Source of the DNA: CAYXRK01 sp964467615
GTDB lineage: Bacteria; Hydrogenedentota; Hydrogenedentia; Hydrogenedentales; GCA-2746185
Direction of reading: 5' to 3'
Length of the DNA stretch: 9,815 bases
Assembly: GCA_964467615.1 (NCBI GenBank)
Contig: CAYXRK010000181.1
Span: forward strand, 1 to 9,815
The notes under the pieces are model-generated. The model was not told the DNA's origin. It searched no databases and was given only the letters and a program-made list of their open reading frames with translations. Shown here piece after piece: positions 1 to 5,871 of this stretch; within the stretch, counting starts at the first letter, position 1; every line of letters starts with the position of its first letter. Position numbers and translations under genes: made by a program.

Positions 1-842
1 AACGCCGCATCCATCTCGTCATCCGTTGGCCTGACCCCCTGAAACCCGACCTCCTTCGCTCGCACCTCCAACCGACGCGCCAATTCCCGATCATGCGTTT
101 TTCCCGGTATAAGCACTAAAACCTCATAGAGCGCTTTATATGTATTATAATAATTCCCGTCCAAGCGATGCTGCTTCGCCCGATGGATCAACGACTGGAT
201 CCTCGCCAAATCGATCTCAAATTCCCCGGCTTCCGAGGCGATCTTCCCGGCTTCCGAGGGCGATTTCACCACGTTTTTACGACTTCCGAAGCGATTTTCC
301 CGGCCTCTGGAGGCTTTTTCAGGGCCTTTTCTTGCCCTCCAGACGACAAAACTAACTATAAATAATACGAATATTACGCCAATTGCACCTACTCCCGTTA
401 CCAACCACGGGAACGATTTCTTCACCACGATCGTGATCGGCTCCGACATCAACTTCGGAAGCGTATCTTCTTTAATACCAGTGGTTTCCGACGCAGGTTC
501 CTTTGCCGGATTCGCCGAAGGATCAAAATACGAAAAACTCAATTCCGGCACCGTAACCGCCCCCTCCGACCCCGCTAAACAATTTAGCAGAAAACTCATC
601 TTAACCTCTCCATCCGCCGCAGTCGCCTCAAACTTCCCCGGGATCGCCTCAAATCCCTCCGCAATCACCTCCGCTGGCGGAACCACGACCCACGACTCCC
701 CCACCGGCCAAGCAAATCGATACCCGACCGAAAACGGTTTTCCCGCAACAGCCCACTCTGGCGTCTGCACCGTTAACTCCGGCGCCGCCAAGCACTTAGC
801 GCACACGGCAAAAGCAATCAGCGATAGACGAACGTAATTCAT
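1..842 (-). CDS. BatD-like exported, membrane-anchored protein (3' end cut by window edge)
   Basis: An open frame runs from ATG at 842 to the left edge: 280 codons with no stop, so the gene is partial. Residues 1-20 form a Sec signal peptide (charged start, hydrophobic core, probable cleavage near CLAA). Residues 21-135 are a beta-rich, Ig-like exported domain that ends in a VTVPELSFSYFDP stretch, as in BatD ('oxygen tolerance') proteins. One membrane helix lies at about 145-167, followed by a basic cytoplasmic tail. Residues 208-280 of the tail are probably helical and resemble a TPR-like segment. BatD-family proteins usually sit with MoxR ATPases and VWA-domain BatA/BatB proteins in the cell envelope. 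None is visible here; they could lie past the left edge. The start has only a weak Shine-Dalgarno (GGA), but the signal peptide begins exactly there and a promoter candidate lies just upstream. The family call rests on overall layout and one motif, so it is moderate. Confidence 0.72.
   Translation of the reverse strand, partial: MNYVRLSLIAFAVCAKCLAAPELTVQTPEWAVAGKPFSVGYRFAWPVGESWVVVPPAEVIAEGFEAIPGKFEATAADGEVKMSFLLNCLAGSEGAVTVPELSFSYFDPSANPAKEPASETTGIKEDTLPKLMSEPITIVVKKSFPWLVTGVGAIGVIFVLFIVSFVVWRARKGPEKASRGRENRFGSRKNVVKSPSEAGKIASEAGEFEIDLARIQSLIHRAKQHRLDGNYYNTYKALYEVLVLIPGKTHDRELARRLEVRAKEVGFQGVRPTDDEMDAA
225..313 (-). repeat. Degenerate short tandem repeat inside the BatD-like gene
   Basis: CCCGGCTTCCGAGG occurs exactly at 225-238 and 246-259, a 21-base period equal to seven codons. 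It encodes SEAGKIA followed by SEAGEFE just after the membrane helix. A third, diverged copy (CTTCCGAAGCGAT) lies at 283-295 and a fourth (CCCGGCCTCTGGAGG) at 299-313. The later copies are not in the same phase. The array sits in the linker between the membrane helix and the cytoplasmic tail, where length change is likely to be tolerated. Confidence 0.6.
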
Positions 843-871
843 CAATTTCCGACAGCACATTTCATGCCGGG

Positions 872-900
872 TTAATACCTTGAAAACACACAACTTACAA
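872..900 (-). promoter_or_regulatory. Candidate sigma-70-type promoter for the BatD-like gene
   Basis: On the minus strand, TTGTAA (895-900) and TATTAA (872-877) are separated by exactly 17 bases, each matching the consensus at 4 of 6 positions. Transcription would start near 865, giving a leader of about 22 bases before the ATG at 842. The position, between the lpdA stop and the next start, is sensible and would let the BatD-like gene be expressed separately from lpdA. This is a consensus match only. Confidence 0.4.
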
Positions 901-927
901 CAATACTCAAGCCTCAATTGGGGGTCC

Positions 928-2352
928 CTACCGCTTCGGAGGCAACAGATGTACGCTACTTCCATAAATCATCTCTGCCGCCTCCATAACACTTTCGCTC
1001 AACGTCGGATGCGCATGAATCGTCATCGCCAGATCCTCCGCAGTCGCCCCCAACTCCACCGCAAGCGCCCCTTCCGCCACCATTTCCCCCGCCCCCGGCC
1101 CCACAATCCCCACCCCTAATACTTCCCATGTTTCAGGATCGCTCAGCACCTTCGTCAGCCCATCATTTCGATGCAATGTCGTCGCGCGCGACAACGCCGA
1201 CCAAGGAAATTTCCCAATAACGACGGCCCGTCCCTGCGCCTTCGCCTCGTTCTCGGTAAGCCCACACCATGCGACCTCCGGATCGGTGAACACAACCGCT
1301 GGTATACAACGAGGCTCAAACGCCGCGTTTTTCCCAGCAATGACCTCCGCCGCGACCCGGCCTTCATGCGTCGCTTTGTGTGCCAACATAGGCTGGCCCA
1401 CGAGATCGCCTATAGCGAAAAGTCCCGGTTCGGACGTCCGCTGTTGCTTATCTATGTGTACGAAACCGCGCTCATCGATCTGAACGTTGGTACACTGCAG
1501 GCCCAGGCCGCTCGAATTCGGCTTGCGCCCCACGCAAATCAACACCTTCTCGAAGACCTGTTTTGGTTTGTCAACGGCGCTTCCCTCAAACGTGACGCTA
1601 ATACCCTTCGTGGTTTCCTCAATGTTTGCAACGGTCGTATTCAGGTACACGTTCTGACAGATACCGCGTATCCGGGCCGCCAACGGACGAACGAGGTCGG
1701 CGTCGGCGCCCGGCAACAACGAACCCGTTGCCTCGACAACGGTCACCTTCGACCCGAGCGCCGCATACACGCTTCCCAATTCGAGTCCGATGTATCCGCC
1801 TCCAATCACCAGCAATGTCTTCGGAACGTCGCGCAATTCGAGCGCGTCCGTCGAATTCATCACGCGTTGGGAATCAATGGACAAACTCGGAATGGTCGCC
1901 GGGCGCGATCCCGTCGCGAGAATGCCGTGGTCGAACGTGACTTCGCGTGAGTCGCCGTTGTCGTAGTGAACACGAATGGCGTGCGGCGCGATAAATCCGG
2001 CGCGACCCTGGAAGTACTCGACGTTGCGTGCCTTGCGAAGTTGCCCCAAGCCGCCGGTCATCTTCTCGATCACGCCGCGCACGCTCTCGCGCAACTTGTC
2101 GAGATCGATCTTGGGTTTTCCGAAAGTCAGCCCCAGTGCTTCGGCGTCCGCCGCCTCGCGGATGATCTTCGCAGCGTGCAGTAATGCTTTCGACGGTATG
2201 CAGCCGCGATAAAGGCAGGTGCCACCGGGGTCTGGATCGAGATTGATGATGGCGACGCGCAGGCCCAAGTCCGCCGCGCAAAACGCCGCTGCGTATCCCC
2301 CAGGCCCGCCCCCGATGATCGCCACTTGAGTGTGTTGCTTCGGTAAATCCAT
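928..2352 (-). CDS. lpdA: Dihydrolipoamide dehydrogenase (E3)
   Basis: This 474-residue, full-length flavoprotein reoxidises the dihydrolipoyl groups of pyruvate, 2-oxoglutarate or branched-chain 2-oxoacid dehydrogenase complexes (or the glycine cleavage system), passing electrons through FAD to NAD+. The FAD-binding GGGPGG motif is at residues 14-19. The redox-active disulfide is C46/C51 in GGTCLYRGCIPSK. The NAD-binding GGGYIG is at 184-189, and the second FAD contact (AIGD) is at 313-316. The catalytic His-Glu pair is H448 and E453 in HAHPTLSE. A longer frame starts at GTG 2370, but ATG 2352 has GAGGGA directly upstream and leaves only six residues before the Rossmann strand, so I chose it. 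No E1 or E2 gene lies beside it; it is divergent from the DUF2304 gene and 85 bases upstream of the BatD-like gene. Other flavin disulfide reductases are less likely given the C-terminal HPTLSE. Confidence 0.95.
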   Translation of the reverse strand: MDLPKQHTQVAIIGGGPGGYAAAFCAADLGLRVAIINLDPDPGGTCLYRGCIPSKALLHAAKIIREAADAEALGLTFGKPKIDLDKLRESVRGVIEKMTGGLGQLRKARNVEYFQGRAGFIAPHAIRVHYDNGDSREVTFDHGILATGSRPATIPSLSIDSQRVMNSTDALELRDVPKTLLVIGGGYIGLELGSVYAALGSKVTVVEATGSLLPGADADLVRPLAARIRGICQNVYLNTTVANIEETTKGISVTFEGSAVDKPKQVFEKVLICVGRKPNSSGLGLQCTNVQIDERGFVHIDKQQRTSEPGLFAIGDLVGQPMLAHKATHEGRVAAEVIAGKNAAFEPRCIPAVVFTDPEVAWCGLTENEAKAQGRAVVIGKFPWSALSRATTLHRNDGLTKVLSDPETWEVLGVGIVGPGAGEMVAEGALAVELGATAEDLAMTIHAHPTLSESVMEAAEMIYGSSVHLLPPKR

Positions 2353-2355
2353 GTG

Positions 2356-2361
2356 TCCCTC
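2356..2361 (-). promoter_or_regulatory. Shine-Dalgarno that decides the lpdA start
   Basis: GAGGGA on the minus strand ends three bases before ATG 2352 (the GAGG core is about five bases away). The longer GTG start at 2370 would place this site inside the coding frame and has no comparable site of its own. Confidence 0.65.
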
Positions 2362-2388
2362 GCCTCTCACACCGTAATCGCGGAGCGA

Positions 2389-2418
2389 ATGATAACGGGA
2401 GCGCCCCGTGGAACATAA
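2389..2418 (-). promoter_or_regulatory. Possible lpdA promoter region with a small palindrome
   Basis: TATCAT on the minus strand (2389-2394) matches a -10 element at 5 of 6 positions and would start RNA about 30 bases before the lpdA ATG. No good -35 is seen; TTATGT at 2413-2418 with an 18-base gap is the best of poor options. A perfect 5-bp inverted repeat, ACGGG-AGCGC-CCCGT (2395-2409), lies exactly where the spacer would be, a usual place for an operator. Both could be chance. Confidence 0.22.
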
Positions 2419-2460
2419 CTCCGCTTCCGCTGTTCGGCTTCGGTCGCGTTTTGAAAGTTT

Positions 2461-2469
2461 TGGTAGACT
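2461..2469 (+). promoter_or_regulatory. Candidate extended -10 promoter for the DUF2304 gene
   Basis: TGGTAGACT has the TGn extension followed by TAGACT and follows a T-rich run. No convincing -35 is seen. RNA would begin near 2476, inside the longest possible open frame (TTG 2451). If the promoter is real, it supports the shorter GTG start at 2544 with a leader of roughly 68 bases. Confidence 0.3.
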
Positions 2470-2543
2470 GCTCCGGGATCAGTTTGCAACTGCCAAGTCA
2501 GCCACCAAAACCGGAAACTCAAGAGGATTGGCCTGCGCCGGCC

Positions 2544-2927
2544 GTGAATGAACTTCAACAAATAGGAATCCAATTTGGACACAGGGTAGGCCTGTTTGCA
2601 CTGAGCCTTGTCCTGCTCGGGTTCATCCTCGAACTGGTTCGACGGGACATCCTGCGCGAAAAGTATGCGTTGTTTTGGCTCGGGACGGCGTGCGCAGGCT
2701 TCGTAATTGGAATCTTTCCCGACCTGCTGGTCAGGTTTGCGCTCTTGGTGCGCTTCCAGTTGTTGACCGCGCTGTTCGTCTTTTCGTTTCTGTTCGTGCT
2801 CGGCATTGTGCTCGCGCTTACCGTCCTGATATCGCGCCTATCCGAGCGCAACCGCGCGCTCGCGCAACACGTCGCGCTCTTGGCCGAGCAAGTCGAACGC
2901 CTGCGCTCGGATCGTGATGGTTCCTAA
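2544..2927 (+). CDS. DUF2304-type membrane protein
   Basis: From GTG 2544 this is a 127-residue protein with three predicted membrane helices (about 13-32, 42-60 and 73-96) and a charged C-terminal coiled coil (97-122). Two features match the DUF2304 family: the LVRRDILREKYALFWL segment between helices 1 and 2, and the RLSERNRALAQHVALLAEQ tail after helix 3. Family members are usually 110-125 residues, often beside glycosyltransferase genes, with no firmly known function. An open frame extends upstream to TTG 2451 (158 residues). The extra 31 residues are proline-rich and outside the family domain, and no clear Shine-Dalgarno marks any start, so the start is uncertain. TTG 2484, behind a GGGA, is another candidate. 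It is divergent from lpdA, and its 3' end overlaps the following small gene. Confidence 0.75.
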   Translation: MNELQQIGIQFGHRVGLFALSLVLLGFILELVRRDILREKYALFWLGTACAGFVIGIFPDLLVRFALLVRFQLLTALFVFSFLFVLGIVLALTVLISRLSERNRALAQHVALLAEQVERLRSDRDGS

Positions 2928-3090
2928 ATTTCTGCGGCCTTGGCTTGTGCGCTCGGCCTATGTCCTCCTCGCGGTCTGGCTGGCGTTCGTGTCGTTCGTG
3001 TACTTCGTCCGCGTCGGGTCCATGATCTACACCGAAAACAAGGACGTGATTTCGTCCGTCGTCGGCGCCGAAAAAACGAACGGCAAATAG
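2917..3090 (+). CDS. 57-residue single-helix membrane protein
   Basis: ATG 2917 opens a 57-codon frame ending at TAG 3088-3090. It overlaps the last 11 bases of the DUF2304 gene in another frame, a layout typical of translational coupling. The product has a basic N-terminus (MVPKFLRPWLVRS), one strongly hydrophobic helix at about 14-34 rich in aromatic residues, and a polar tail ending in KTNGK. Positive charge before the helix suggests the N-terminus stays in the cytoplasm. G/C-rich third positions resemble the neighbouring genes, in favour of a real gene. I recognise no family. It may assist or form a complex with the DUF2304 protein; that is inference from the overlap. The Shine-Dalgarno is weak (GGA at 2909-2911). 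Confidence 0.6.
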   Translation: MVPKFLRPWLVRSAYVLLAVWLAFVSFVYFVRVGSMIYTENKDVISSVVGAEKTNGK

Positions 3091-3198
3091 CGAAGCGCCG
3101 TTCCCAAGTCCGATTCTTCTTTGTACTACTATCCGTCCGCGTCTTGTTTTCTTGCGAAGATTTTTACGCCATGCATAGTCCGAACGGCCCGCGAGGCA

Positions 3199-3251
3199 GG
3201 CCCCTCACCCGTTCGCCCTGAGGGTGTCGAAGTGTGGACGGGTGAGGGGCC
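3199..3251. repeat. Large intergenic inverted repeat
   Basis: GGCCCCTCACCCGT (3199-3212) is the exact reverse complement of ACGGGTGAGGGGCC (3238-3251). As RNA the stem could grow inward by two G-U and two C-G pairs, to 18 pairs around a loop of about 17 bases. The interior carries TTCGCCCTGAGGGTGTCGAA, close to the TTCGCCCTGAGC-TTGTCGAA extragenic palindrome I recall from many unrelated bacterial genomes. No T tract follows, so it is not a standard terminator. A REP-like element or mRNA-end stabiliser is plausible. Confidence 0.75.
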
Positions 3252-3281
3252 GTCGACACCGAATGTAGCTTTGATTTGGTT

Positions 3282-3294
3282 GCGGCTCTGCCGC
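3282..3294. repeat. Short GC hairpin
   Basis: GCGGC-TCT-GCCGC is a perfect 5-bp stem with a three-base loop, about 30 bases past the larger inverted repeat. It is followed by GCTGTGTTCCTTG rather than a T run, so terminator activity is doubtful. It may belong to the same repeated intergenic element as the larger inverted repeat. Confidence 0.45.
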
Positions 3295-3323
3295 GCTGTG
3301 TTCCTTGAGTTCTTTCGCGGCAA

Positions 3324-3354
3324 TTGATGGATTCTTGCGAGGCCGGCGTACTAT
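3324..3354 (+). promoter_or_regulatory. Candidate promoter for the ABC permease gene
   Basis: TTGATG (3324-3329) and TACTAT (3349-3354) are separated by 19 bases, longer than ideal; shifting the -35 by one base (TGATGG) gives 18. RNA would start near 3361, about 44 bases before ATG 3405. A GGAG Shine-Dalgarno lies at 3387-3390, 14 bases before the ATG, also slightly far. Position is good and sequence match moderate. Confidence 0.3.
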
Positions 3355-3404
3355 AGGACGAACGTATCCGCGCCCTCGGACGCTCCGGAGTTCAACGCAA
3401 TCCG

Positions 3405-5117
3405 ATGGATCTACCCGCATTACCCGCCGTCGCCCTTTTGCGCCGCGACCTCCTGCTTCAAATGCGGCGCACGCGCGCGCTGGTGCTGATGCTCGTGTTC
3501 CTCGTTCTCGTATCGCTCATCATCCTCGTCAATTGGCCGAAAGGCGAAGTCGTGTGGGGAATGCTCGGATACACCAGCCGGGGCATCGTTACGGCGGGCA
3601 TCGTCTCGACCTTCGCCGCCGCCGTCATTCTCGTACCAGGTCTCGCCGCAGGCACGATCGTGAGCGAACGCGATCGCCGCACCTGGGAGACCCTTACCTT
3701 GACGCTCATTCGCCCGGCCGGAATGGTCGCGGCCAAGGTCCTTTCGTCTTCGGGTTTCTTTCTCCTCTATGTCATCGCCGTGGTCCCGATTCTCTCGGCC
3801 ATCTTCTTCCTTGTCGGCGTCGATTGGATTCAACTCTGGCTCTCTTTGGTGGTGATTCTGGCTACGGCGCTCACCTGCGGTTGCATCGGCGTGGCCTGCG
3901 GCGTCCTGTTCCATCGGCCGCTCAAGGCGTTGGTGTTCAGCTACGCCGGAATGCTCGTCGTACTCGGCGCGCCGTTGCTGTTATTCCAACTGGCTCTTGC
4001 GCTAGCCGACGAGTTCGGTATAGCCCCGGGTGCATTCATTCTCAGTGGGAAATGGATGGGACTTTCCGCGATCGTGGCGGTAGCCGAAGCGGCGAATGGC
4101 GGATCCGTCAGCACGGTCGTGCAATGGAACCTTACCTATCAGGCCGTTCTCGCGCTTCTTGCGCTCTTGCTCGCCTGGTGGCGAATGCGCAAACCAGCCG
4201 CGCCGCCCGCCGTCGTGCGGCGGCGTTCCATTGAGGATCCATCGGAACTTCGCCGTCGTCGCAGGCGGTTTCCGTTCTACCTCATCGATCCCCTCCAGCA
4301 AAGGGCGTCGATCGCCGATAACGTAAATCCCGTCTATGCCAAGGAACGCTATTGGGGCGCGTTTACCTTCAGCACCGCAGGCATTCGCATTGTGGTGGCG
4401 GCGTGTCTCTTCTCGTTCATGATCCACGCCTTCATCGTTTCAACGTTCATGCCACCGACAGATTTCGTCCTCTTGTGCGCGGGCAGCCTCAACATTCACG
4501 GCGTCTTTCTTTGCCTCACTATCCTCGTGATCTTCGCAGGCGCATACGCCCGCGAATTTGAACAGCGCAATGTCGACGCAATCCGATCGACGCTGCTCTT
4601 GCCCCGCGACATCGTCGAAGGAAAGTACCTCGCCGCCCGCAGGATCGTCATCATACTTATCGGATGCTGCGCGTTGTCGCAGTCGCCGTTTATCGCCGGC
4701 GCGATAGTCCTTGTGGATACCGAAGCGCTATGGACGTTGGCCGCCGGCTACTACAACGTTGCCTTGTGCGCCTTCCTCGCGCTGAATCTAACGCTCCTCG
4801 CCTCGATGCGGGCCAAGACGCTCATGGGGGCTATGACTCGTGCGTTTGTCACGACTTGCCTGTTGTTCTTCGGCTCCGGCGTCGTCGCGCTATTTGGCTT
4901 GGGCGCGTTCGGAGAATTCGACGACATTTGGGTGGCGCTTGGTTTCTACGGGAACCCCGCGCTGCCTTATCTCTTCACCGTCTTTGACGTGAACGACGTC
5001 GACTACGTCGGCTGGTGGACCTGGGACGTGTCGATGCTTTGCTTCACCCCGTTCGTGTTCTACTTCCAGCAACGGGCGACCGCATACTTCGCCCAATCCT
5101 GCATGCGCGACCCATAG
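3405..5117 (+). CDS. ABC-2 type transporter permease with two fused permease halves
   Basis: This 570-residue integral membrane protein has about 12 predicted helices in two halves (roughly 1-262 and 315-560). The halves are joined by a very basic linker containing RRRSIEDPSELRRRRRR (272-288). Each half carries the cytoplasmic signature of ABC-2 exporters: GTIVSERDRRTWETLTLT (83-100) in the first and YAREFEQRNVDAIRSTLLL (381-399) in the second. Both are the acidic/basic helix followed by a Leu/Thr run that contacts the ATPase. The usual unit is a 250-300-residue half that dimerises, so this looks like a fused pair that may act as a complete membrane domain. No ATP-binding subunit is in the window and the cargo cannot be guessed. 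The ATG start is supported by a GGAG at a rather long 14-base distance. It converges on the DinB-like gene. Confidence 0.85.
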   Translation: MDLPALPAVALLRRDLLLQMRRTRALVLMLVFLVLVSLIILVNWPKGEVVWGMLGYTSRGIVTAGIVSTFAAAVILVPGLAAGTIVSERDRRTWETLTLTLIRPAGMVAAKVLSSSGFFLLYVIAVVPILSAIFFLVGVDWIQLWLSLVVILATALTCGCIGVACGVLFHRPLKALVFSYAGMLVVLGAPLLLFQLALALADEFGIAPGAFILSGKWMGLSAIVAVAEAANGGSVSTVVQWNLTYQAVLALLALLLAWWRMRKPAAPPAVVRRRSIEDPSELRRRRRRFPFYLIDPLQQRASIADNVNPVYAKERYWGAFTFSTAGIRIVVAACLFSFMIHAFIVSTFMPPTDFVLLCAGSLNIHGVFLCLTILVIFAGAYAREFEQRNVDAIRSTLLLPRDIVEGKYLAARRIVIILIGCCALSQSPFIAGAIVLVDTEALWTLAAGYYNVALCAFLALNLTLLASMRAKTLMGAMTRAFVTTCLLFFGSGVVALFGLGAFGEFDDIWVALGFYGNPALPYLFTVFDVNDVDYVGWWTWDVSMLCFTPFVFYFQQRATAYFAQSCMRDP

Positions 5118-5162
5118 GCGCGCCACGCCGACAAATAGAAAGGTTGTCGATAGTTTCCCAAT

Positions 5163-5185
5163 GCGCCAGCGAAACAGAATGGCGC
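5163..5185. terminator. Weak hairpin between convergent genes
   Basis: GCGCCA (5163-5168) pairs with TGGCGC (5180-5185) around an 11-base loop, in the 71-base gap between the permease and DinB-like stop codons. The place fits a shared bidirectional terminator, but the stem is short and neither strand has a T run after it. It is the only inverted repeat I see there. Confidence 0.25.
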
Positions 5186-5188
5186 CAC

Positions 5189-5830
5189 TCACTCCTTCGG
5201 GTAGTTCGGGTCTTCTTGCACTTCGATGATCTGCCTGCTGTGGCGAATGGTGTGTAGCGGGACGTAGATTAGCCAGTCGTGCGCGTTAAGCCAGCCGAAG
5301 ACCGGGAAGGGATGCTCGAAGGTGTATTCCTTGATCGGCTTGTCGAGCGTCTCGATGTACGCGCGCACTTCGCCGTGGATGCTGTAGTACTCCTGAATCG
5401 CCTTCGCGCGGTCCCAATGCTCGGTCGGGCGGATTTCCATCGGGGCCTGCGCGCCGCCCGCGCCGCCGGGGTTTCGGTTCGGCATCGCGCGCATCAAGAG
5501 TTCGAGTTTGCCTTTCGTGCGTTCGAACCATTCCGGGTCGGCATCGCCCGAAAGCGCCTTTTGCGCGTACTCGAGGAGCGCCCGCTCCGAGCGCACGATA
5601 TGCTCGGTGCATTCGGCCACGGACCAGCGGTCTTCGTTTTGCTTGAAGTTCCACTGCGCGTCGCTCAAGCCCGTAATGCGGCCCATGAGCGTGTCCATCG
5701 ACTCGTCCATGAACTTGTTTAGGTCGCCGAATTCCTCTTTCGTAAGCGACGGACTCGGCTTGTCATCGGCGAACGCAGCCAAGATAGGAAACGTCAGAAC
5801 GACAAGAGTGGCGCAGCACTTCTTCAACAT
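5189..5830 (-). CDS. Secreted DinB-like (DinB_2) metal-binding protein
   Basis: A 213-residue protein with a clear Sec signal peptide (1-21: KK, a hydrophobic core, cleavage after AFA), then a helical domain of the DinB/YfiT superfamily. The probable three-histidine metal site is H77 in ECTEHIVRSE plus H193 and H197 in HTIRHSRQI, with the usual WSVAE segment ahead of the first. Most DinB-fold proteins are cytoplasmic metal enzymes or thiol-dependent transferases; this one should act outside the cytoplasm. An unusual Gly/Pro-rich insert (about 119-130, NRNPGGAGGAQA) sits between helices. ATG 5830 is chosen over the upstream in-frame ATG 5854 because AAGGAG lies seven bases before it and the signal peptide starts there. 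It follows the cytochrome-WD40 gene by 41 bases on the same strand and is probably co-transcribed with it. Substrate and reaction unknown. Confidence 0.85.
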   Translation of the reverse strand: MLKKCCATLVVLTFPILAAFADDKPSPSLTKEEFGDLNKFMDESMDTLMGRITGLSDAQWNFKQNEDRWSVAECTEHIVRSERALLEYAQKALSGDADPEWFERTKGKLELLMRAMPNRNPGGAGGAQAPMEIRPTEHWDRAKAIQEYYSIHGEVRAYIETLDKPIKEYTFEHPFPVFGWLNAHDWLIYVPLHTIRHSRQIIEVQEDPNYPKE

Positions 5831-5837
5831 CGGTCTT

Positions 5838-5843
5838 CTCCTT
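5838..5843 (-). promoter_or_regulatory. Strong Shine-Dalgarno of the DinB-like gene
   Basis: AAGGAG on the minus strand with a seven-base gap to ATG 5830. It lies in the 41-base gap after the cytochrome-WD40 stop, and it rules against the eight-residue longer start at 5854, which would put the site inside the frame. Confidence 0.8.
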
Positions 5844-5871
5844 GGGGAAATCATTGCGAGTCTAACACCAA

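Larger units (their letters stand above)
3091..3404 (+). other. Non-coding stretch between the small membrane gene and the ABC permease
   Basis: About 314 bases with no convincing gene. The frames crossing it on either strand are short, lack family features and run through inverted repeats. It holds a 14-bp perfect inverted repeat (3199-3212 with 3238-3251), a 5-bp hairpin (3282-3294) and, at its right end, the probable promoter and leader of the permease gene. The first 90 bases contain T-rich runs but no hairpin followed by a T tract, so no textbook terminator for the upstream pair is visible. Confidence 0.65.

Noticed and set aside
433..837. 134-codon plus-strand open frame over the left-edge gene
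   Set aside because: The opposite strand gives a signal peptide, an Ig-like domain and a membrane helix in one uninterrupted frame reaching the edge; this one shows no such order.
843..927. Possible terminator after lpdA
   Set aside because: Only a 4-bp CAAT/ATTG pairing is seen near the stop and no T run follows; not supportable.
1171..1950. 259-codon plus-strand open frame
   Set aside because: Antisense to lpdA, whose motifs are unmistakable; the frame is low-complexity and Arg-rich.
3305..4234. 309-codon plus-strand open frame
   Set aside because: Overlaps the ABC permease in another frame, is very Arg/Ser/Pro-rich and has no hydrophobic or catalytic pattern; the permease frame has clear helices and signatures.
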